From Flavobacteriaceae bacterium (lineage in GTDB: Bacteria; Bacteroidota; Bacteroidia; Flavobacteriales; Flavobacteriaceae): DNA of 9,933 nucleotides. Both the position numbers and the translations under genes were made by a program. Shown one piece after another: positions 6,387 through 9,933 of the stretch. The notes beneath the pieces were generated by a model that had not been told where the DNA came from, searched no databases, and saw only the letters and a program-made list of their open reading frames with translations. The stretch's first letter is position 1; every line of letters begins with the position of its first letter. The DNA is taken from contig JAURDG010000036.1 in NCBI GenBank assembly GCA_030828025.1, positions 1 to 9,933 of the forward strand, read 5' to 3'.

Positions 6387-7364
6387 CTACAAAAACCCCT
6401 TCTCTTTCATCCAGTCGTCGTTGTACATTTTACCAACATAACGACTACCAGAATCGTGGAGCAACACCACAACGACGTCATCCGGGCCAAAGTGCTGCTT
6501 GAGTTGCAACACACCCTTTACGGCGGCACCGCAAGAGTTTCCGGCAAAAATGCCCTCTTCGCGTGCTAGTTTTCGTGTGTAAATAGCCGCATCTTTGTCG
6601 GTAACTTTTTCAAAGCCATCAATTAAGTCGAAGTCCACATTCTCAGGGAGTATGTCTTCGCCAATTCCTTCCGTGATGTAGGGATAGATTTCTTTTTCGT
6701 CAAAGATGCCTGTTTCGTGGTACTTCTTAAATACAGAACCATAGGTATCGATGCCCCATATTTTAATATTGGGGTTTTGCTCTTTTAAATATTTACCCAC
6801 ACCCGAAATGGTACCACCTGTGCCCACACCCACCACAAAATGCGTGATTTTGCCGTCGGTTTGTTTCCAAATTTCAGGACCTGTTTGTTCGTAATGTGCT
6901 ACGGCATTGGACGGATTATCGTACTGATTCACATACCACGCATTGGGCGTTTCCTCGGCAATTCGTTTGGAGGTTGAGTAATACGAGCGCGGATCATCAG
7001 GTGCCACGTTTGTTGGACACACAATGACTTCAGCACCTACAGCACGTAGAATATCAAACTTTTCTTTGGACTGCTTGTCTGTTGACACACAAATCAGTTT
7101 ATAGCCCTTCACAATTGCGGCAAGTGCCAACCCCATGCCTGTATTGCCAGAGGTTCCTTCCACGATGGTACCACCCGGTTTTAGGCGACCATCGGCTTCG
7201 GCATCTTCCACCATTTTTAATGCCATGCGGTCTTTTACAGAGCTGCCCGGATTAAAATATTCCACTTTTGCTAACACTAAGGCATCAACTTCACTGGTTA
7301 GTTTGTTTAACCGAATAAGTGGCGTGTTGCCAATCGTCTCGAGTATATTGTTTACATAATGCAT
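6387..7364 (-). CDS. PLP-dependent cysteine synthase / cystathionine beta-synthase core enzyme
   Basis: 325 residues, fold-type II PLP enzyme. The PLP Schiff-base lysine is Lys44 in NPGSSVKDR. The substrate/PLP loop GTSGNTG is at 70-76 (Asn74), the phosphate-binding loop GTGGT at 181-185, and Ser277 in GNSCGA is expected to contact the pyridine nitrogen. Several stretches look closer to eukaryotic-type cystathionine beta-synthase than to CysK: DKQSKEKFDILRAVGAEV, CPTNVAPDDPRSYYS, and the C-terminal DDWMKEKGFL. There is no heme region and no CBS-domain pair. It makes cysteine from (O-acetyl)serine and sulfide, or cystathionine from serine and homocysteine; sequence alone does not decide. The ATG at 7364 fits the family start (ILETIGNTPLIRLN follows at residue 7). 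It lies 38 nt after the permease stop, with a promoter-like sequence in the gap. Confidence 0.9.
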   Translation of the reverse strand: MHYVNNILETIGNTPLIRLNKLTSEVDALVLAKVEYFNPGSSVKDRMALKMVEDAEADGRLKPGGTIVEGTSGNTGMGLALAAIVKGYKLICVSTDKQSKEKFDILRAVGAEVIVCPTNVAPDDPRSYYSTSKRIAEETPNAWYVNQYDNPSNAVAHYEQTGPEIWKQTDGKITHFVVGVGTGGTISGVGKYLKEQNPNIKIWGIDTYGSVFKKYHETGIFDEKEIYPYITEGIGEDILPENVDFDLIDGFEKVTDKDAAIYTRKLAREEGIFAGNSCGAAVKGVLQLKQHFGPDDVVVVLLHDSGSRYVGKMYNDDWMKEKGFL

Positions 7365-7368
7365 CTGG

Positions 7369-7401
7369 CAAAGGTAGTCATTGGTTTTAGGCTAAACCAA
7401 A
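7369..7401 (-). promoter_or_regulatory. Bacteroidota-type promoter for the cysteine synthase gene
   Basis: On the minus strand, TTTG (7401-7398) is followed after 21 nt by TACCTTTG (7376-7369), an exact match to the Bacteroidota -7 consensus TAnnTTTG at an acceptable distance from a -33 TTG. The -7 element ends only 4 nt before the ATG at 7364, so transcription should begin at or within a few bases of the start codon, giving a leaderless or nearly leaderless mRNA. The -33 element directly abuts the permease stop codon. Prediction from consensus only. Confidence 0.55.
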
Positions 7402-7402
7402 T

Positions 7403-8629
7403 TTATGGATTGATTTTAAGGGCTTGTGTTGGTGGTATTCGTGAAATAATCATGGACGGCAAAATCAGTAAGACCAAGCACATAATCATCGTAAGTGTGT
7501 TTAGCCAAAGCACCGTAGCAACATCGATGTAAACAGGAACTTCATGCACATAATACGTAGCAGGATCTAAGGAAATGATTCCAGTCTTATGTTGCACAAA
7601 CAGCAATCCCAAACCAATAATATTGCCCCAAAAAAGACCAACACCAATCAGATAGGCTCCTTGAATAAGGAAAAGACGTTGGATGGATATGATTGGAGCA
7701 CCTAGAACTCGCGTAATCCCAATCAGTTGTGTCTGCTCCAAAATAAGCACCAATATTGCGGTTATCATATTTACACCACCAACCACAATCATAATGATAA
7801 TGATGAGTGAAATGTTTGTGCTAAACAACCGAATCCAGTTAAAGATTTCGGGGAATTGCTCCTCAATATGCTGTACATCAATCAGTGCGTCAATGCTGTC
7901 ATAGACCAAATCGCTAGCGGCTTTAAGGTCGGAATCATCCTTTAAAAAAACTTCTAAAGCTCCCGTCTGGGTATTGTCCCATTTATATAGCGAGCGTACC
8001 AAATCAATATGTCCCAACACATAGGTTTCATCGTAATCGGCAAATCCAGTGGTAAACAATCCGACTAGCGTACAGGTTCTTCGTTTTGGTAGTGTTGAAG
8101 CATCCGAGGCAAAATACAATGGAACACGTTCGCCGAGTTGAAGCGATAGTTTTTGGGCGAGCTTGTGAGACATCCATAGCTGATCGGCAGTAGGAATGGA
8201 TAACGAATCTGCTGTTGCAAAAAATGAAAAAAACTCGACTTGAAAAGAGCTATCAATACCCTTAAAAACAATACCATCAAAAGCATCCTTATACAGCACC
8301 ACACCTGGCACATAAGCCACAGACTGTACCGCCTTGGTGTTGGGCAATTTAAGAATGTTGTTGCGCATGATTCCTGCCGCATCAAGAGGTTTTTGCGTTT
8401 GTATGCCTTGGCTGTTTTCTAGTGCTGATACCCGAATATGACCGCTAAAAGAAGCCACTTTATCGCCGATATTCTTTTGCATTCCCACACCAGTGCCCAA
8501 GGCAATGAGCATGGTAATCACACCTAGAGCGATAGCGATTATTCCGATCCGAATAATCGGTCCCGAAACGCTGCTTTTATAAGCACGTTGTCCAATAATT
8601 CTACGAGCAATGAACCAACTGAAACGCAC
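7403..8629 (-). CDS. FtsX/LolC-E-type ABC transporter permease
   Basis: 408 residues with the MacB/LolC-E permease layout: a cytoplasmic N-terminus (FSWFIARRI), TM1 at about 24-46, a large periplasmic domain at about 50-265, then TM2 (272-298), TM3 (318-347) and TM4 (370-395), ending in a basic tail with PPTQALKI, the usual P..ALR-like end of these permeases. EQTQLIGITRVLGAPIISIQ between TM2 and TM3 is the coupling-helix region that contacts the ATPase. Family members extract lipoproteins from the inner membrane (Lol) or transmit force across it; no ATPase gene is nearby, so the substrate is undetermined. The start is a GTG at 8629 (VRFSWFIARR); no ATG is available near it and the family begins at this point. 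It is 44 nt after the upstream YkgJ-type gene on the same strand. Confidence 0.88.
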   Translation of the reverse strand: MRFSWFIARRIIGQRAYKSSVSGPIIRIGIIAIALGVITMLIALGTGVGMQKNIGDKVASFSGHIRVSALENSQGIQTQKPLDAAGIMRNNILKLPNTKAVQSVAYVPGVVLYKDAFDGIVFKGIDSSFQVEFFSFFATADSLSIPTADQLWMSHKLAQKLSLQLGERVPLYFASDASTLPKRRTCTLVGLFTTGFADYDETYVLGHIDLVRSLYKWDNTQTGALEVFLKDDSDLKAASDLVYDSIDALIDVQHIEEQFPEIFNWIRLFSTNISLIIIIMIVVGGVNMITAILVLILEQTQLIGITRVLGAPIISIQRLFLIQGAYLIGVGLFWGNIIGLGLLFVQHKTGIISLDPATYYVHEVPVYIDVATVLWLNTLTMIMCLVLLILPSMIISRIPPTQALKINP

Positions 8630-8673
8630 AGCACTATCTTTCTGGTAAAAGTAGGTATATTTTGACGACTCCT

Positions 8674-9165
8674 TTACAAAGGAAGTTCAACTTTTAGACG
8701 TTCGAGCATGGCAAACACGGCAGGGCAAACGGCAACATTCTTCGCCGTAATTGCTGTAAGTTGATGAAACTTTGCCCGATCAGTATGCGGAAATTCACGA
8801 CATGCCTTGGGTCTATCCGCATAAATACTACAATAATTATCAGCACCTAAAAAAGGGCACGGGAGCTGTTGCAACACCTTATCACCCTCCTCATCTATGC
8901 GTAAATAAGTTGTTTCAAAATCAGATGGTCGCATCTTTAATCGCTTACTAATACGCTTTATATCTGACGCAACAAACAGCGGACCTGTGGTTTTACAACA
9001 ATTGGCACACGTCAAACAATCGATTTCTTGAAACACCTCTTGGTGTAAATTGCCCATCACTTGGTCTAGTTGTTTGGGCTTGCGTTTTTTTATCTTATTC
9101 AGATATTTCGCATTTTCTTGTTGTGCTGCGGCTGCCTGTTCAGGAAGTTTTTCTGGCAATATCAC
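8674..9165 (-). CDS. YkgJ-family cysteine-cluster protein (putative metal/Fe-S binding)
   Basis: About 163 residues from the preferred GTG start at 9165. The Cys-rich core begins DCLTCANCCKTTGPLF (Cys50, 53, 56, 57), followed by QLPCPFLGADNYCSIYADRP (Cys103, 112), KACREFPHTDR (Cys122) and VAVCPA (Cys147). This eight-cysteine pattern defines the YkgJ/CxxCxxCC family (formerly UPF0153), thought to bind zinc or an Fe-S cluster; its biochemical role is unknown. Start choice: the GTG at 9165 shares its G with the queE TAG stop and gives VILPEKLPEQ, matching where homologues begin as I remember them. An ATG at 9210 would add 15 residues and overlap queE by 46 nt, and an ATG at 9270 would overlap by 106 nt. 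Both extensions fall in queE coding sequence and show no family resemblance. TTG at 9159 is a further option. It is translationally coupled to queE. Confidence 0.87.
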   Translation of the reverse strand: MILPEKLPEQAAAAQQENAKYLNKIKKRKPKQLDQVMGNLHQEVFQEIDCLTCANCCKTTGPLFVASDIKRISKRLKMRPSDFETTYLRIDEEGDKVLQQLPCPFLGADNYCSIYADRPKACREFPHTDRAKFHQLTAITAKNVAVCPAVFAMLERLKVELPL

Positions 9166-9794
9166 TATGGGATATTTAAATATTTGTGGGTTTGCAAAGA
9201 GGCGAGCCATTTTGGATGATCCAATACGTGCTGTACAATCAGCGGAATTGCTTGTTCGCGTCTGCTCCACTCAGGTTGTAGGTACAGCTTGCAGTTTTCC
9301 GCAACATGTTCGGCTTGCTGCTCAGCAAATTGCAAATCGTCTTTGTTGTAAACAATTACTTTTAACTCATTCGCAGCTGTGTAAATACTCTCTTTTGGCA
9401 ACATCCGTTTTTTGGGCGAAAGACAAATCCAGTCCCAAGTTCCTGTCAACGGGTATGCGCCCGACGTTTCAATATGCGTTTGCATTCCTGCTGCTTTCAG
9501 CGCTTGGGTTAGCGGATGCATGTTCCACATGAGCGGTTCGCCACCCGTAATGACTACCACATCGGAGTACTGTTTGGCTTGAGCAACAATCGTCTCAATA
9601 TTGGTAGGTGGATGAAGGTTTGCATCCCAGCTTTCTTTTACGTCGCACCAATGGCAACCCACATCACAACCACCAATTCGAATAAAAAAAGCAGCACTGC
9701 CTTTGTGGTAGCCCTCGCCTTGAATGGTATAAAAAGCCTCCATTAGCGGAAGTGCATGACCAGTATTGACAGCCTTTTGGCGTGCTTCGTCCAT
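9165..9794 (-). CDS. queE: 7-carboxy-7-deazaguanine synthase (radical SAM)
   Basis: 209 residues. It converts 6-carboxy-5,6,7,8-tetrahydropterin to 7-carboxy-7-deazaguanine, the ring-contraction step of queuosine/7-deazapurine biosynthesis. The 4Fe-4S cluster binds the CxxxCxxC motif GGCDVGCHWCD (Cys43, Cys47, Cys50). Other visible motifs are FYTIQGEGYHKG (about 21-32, substrate-binding N-terminus), ITGGEPL (82-88, SAM-binding), IETSG (108-112), SPK (126-128), LQPEWS (172-177) and the family C-terminus HKYLNIP. The ATG at 9794 follows the folD stop with no intervening base (TAAATG). The length fits the family. The other queuosine genes (queC, queD, queF) are not in this window. Confidence 0.93.
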   Translation of the reverse strand: MDEARQKAVNTGHALPLMEAFYTIQGEGYHKGSAAFFIRIGGCDVGCHWCDVKESWDANLHPPTNIETIVAQAKQYSDVVVITGGEPLMWNMHPLTQALKAAGMQTHIETSGAYPLTGTWDWICLSPKKRMLPKESIYTAANELKVIVYNKDDLQFAEQQAEHVAENCKLYLQPEWSRREQAIPLIVQHVLDHPKWLASLQTHKYLNIP

Positions 9795-9933
9795 TTATGA
9801 TGCGTTTCGGGTGTATGCCAGCATCGTATTTTGGAGCAGCATGGCTATGGTCATAGGTCCTACTCCTCCCGGAACGGGTGTGATGTAGCTTGCTTTTTCC
9901 TTGACTTGGTCGTAGTGCACATCGCCTACAATA
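9795..9933 (-). CDS. folD: FolD C-terminus (methylenetetrahydrofolate dehydrogenase/cyclohydrolase), partial
   Basis: The minus strand from the window edge encodes 45 complete residues before a TAA at 9797-9795, starting IVGDVHYDQVKEKASYITPV and continuing PGGVGPMTIAMLLQNT. The GDV......KA..ITPVPGGVGPMT...L..NT pattern is the signature C-terminal part of FolD, including the PGGVGPMT motif. FolD interconverts 5,10-methylene-, methenyl- and 10-formyl-tetrahydrofolate with NADP+. The N-terminal part lies outside the window. The stop abuts the queE ATG, so the two are transcribed and probably translated together. Confidence 0.93.
   Translation of the reverse strand, partial: IVGDVHYDQVKEKASYITPVPGGVGPMTIAMLLQNTMLAYTRNAS

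Noticed and set aside
8630..8673. Promoter between the YkgJ-type gene and the permease gene (minus strand TACTTTTA)
   Set aside because: The last consensus base is wrong and the distance to the nearest TTG is 23 nt, the edge of the accepted range. The short gap fits simple read-through.
9050..9532. 160-codon plus-strand open frame opposite queE and the YkgJ-type gene
   Set aside because: It lies antisense to two well-supported genes, its product has no recognisable domain, and its composition looks like a reverse-strand shadow.

Overview
The window looks like chromosome of a member of the Bacteroidota, most likely class Flavobacteriia. The protein families are typical of that group: a fadB-fadA-acyl-CoA dehydrogenase operon, DUF5362, an outer-membrane barrel of the kind restricted to this phylum, and a CBS-like cysteine synthase. 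Shine-Dalgarno sequences are mostly absent, and one intergenic gap carries a match to the Bacteroidota promoter consensus (TTTG ... TAnnTTTG). No RNA genes, transposases, CRISPR arrays or phage genes are visible. Coding density is very high and no stretch over 300 bases lacks a gene.

Left part, plus strand (1-4419): a fatty-acid beta-oxidation operon. It holds the last 30 codons of FadB, the thiolase FadA (start at 96, 2 nt after the fadB stop), a 600-residue acyl-CoA dehydrogenase (9 nt gap) and a secreted M28-family metallopeptidase (1 nt gap). The first three make up most of the beta-oxidation spiral. The peptidase is an unexpected partner in the same tight transcription unit.

Middle, plus strand (4420-6383): a noticeably AT-rich gene for a predicted outer-membrane beta-barrel protein, bracketed by two direct copies of an 86-bp non-coding repeat (4421-4506 and 5805-5890), then a small three-helix DUF5362 membrane protein. 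Each repeat copy lies in the leader of the gene after it. This islet is the most unusual feature of the window.

Right part, minus strand (6387-9933): read in the direction of transcription, the C-terminus of FolD, QueE (7-carboxy-7-deazaguanine synthase, start directly after the folD stop), a YkgJ-type cysteine-cluster protein (probable GTG start overlapping the queE stop), a FtsX/LolC-E type ABC permease with a GTG start, and a PLP-dependent cysteine synthase/cystathionine beta-synthase core enzyme that seems to have its own, nearly leaderless promoter. The cysteine synthase converges on the DUF5362 gene with only 3 nt between the stop codons.

I do not see a clearly new multi-gene system. 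The best leads are the repeat-bracketed AT-rich gene, the conserved repeat as a possible leader or operator element, the M28 peptidase with an altered metal-ligand position, and the leaderless promoter.
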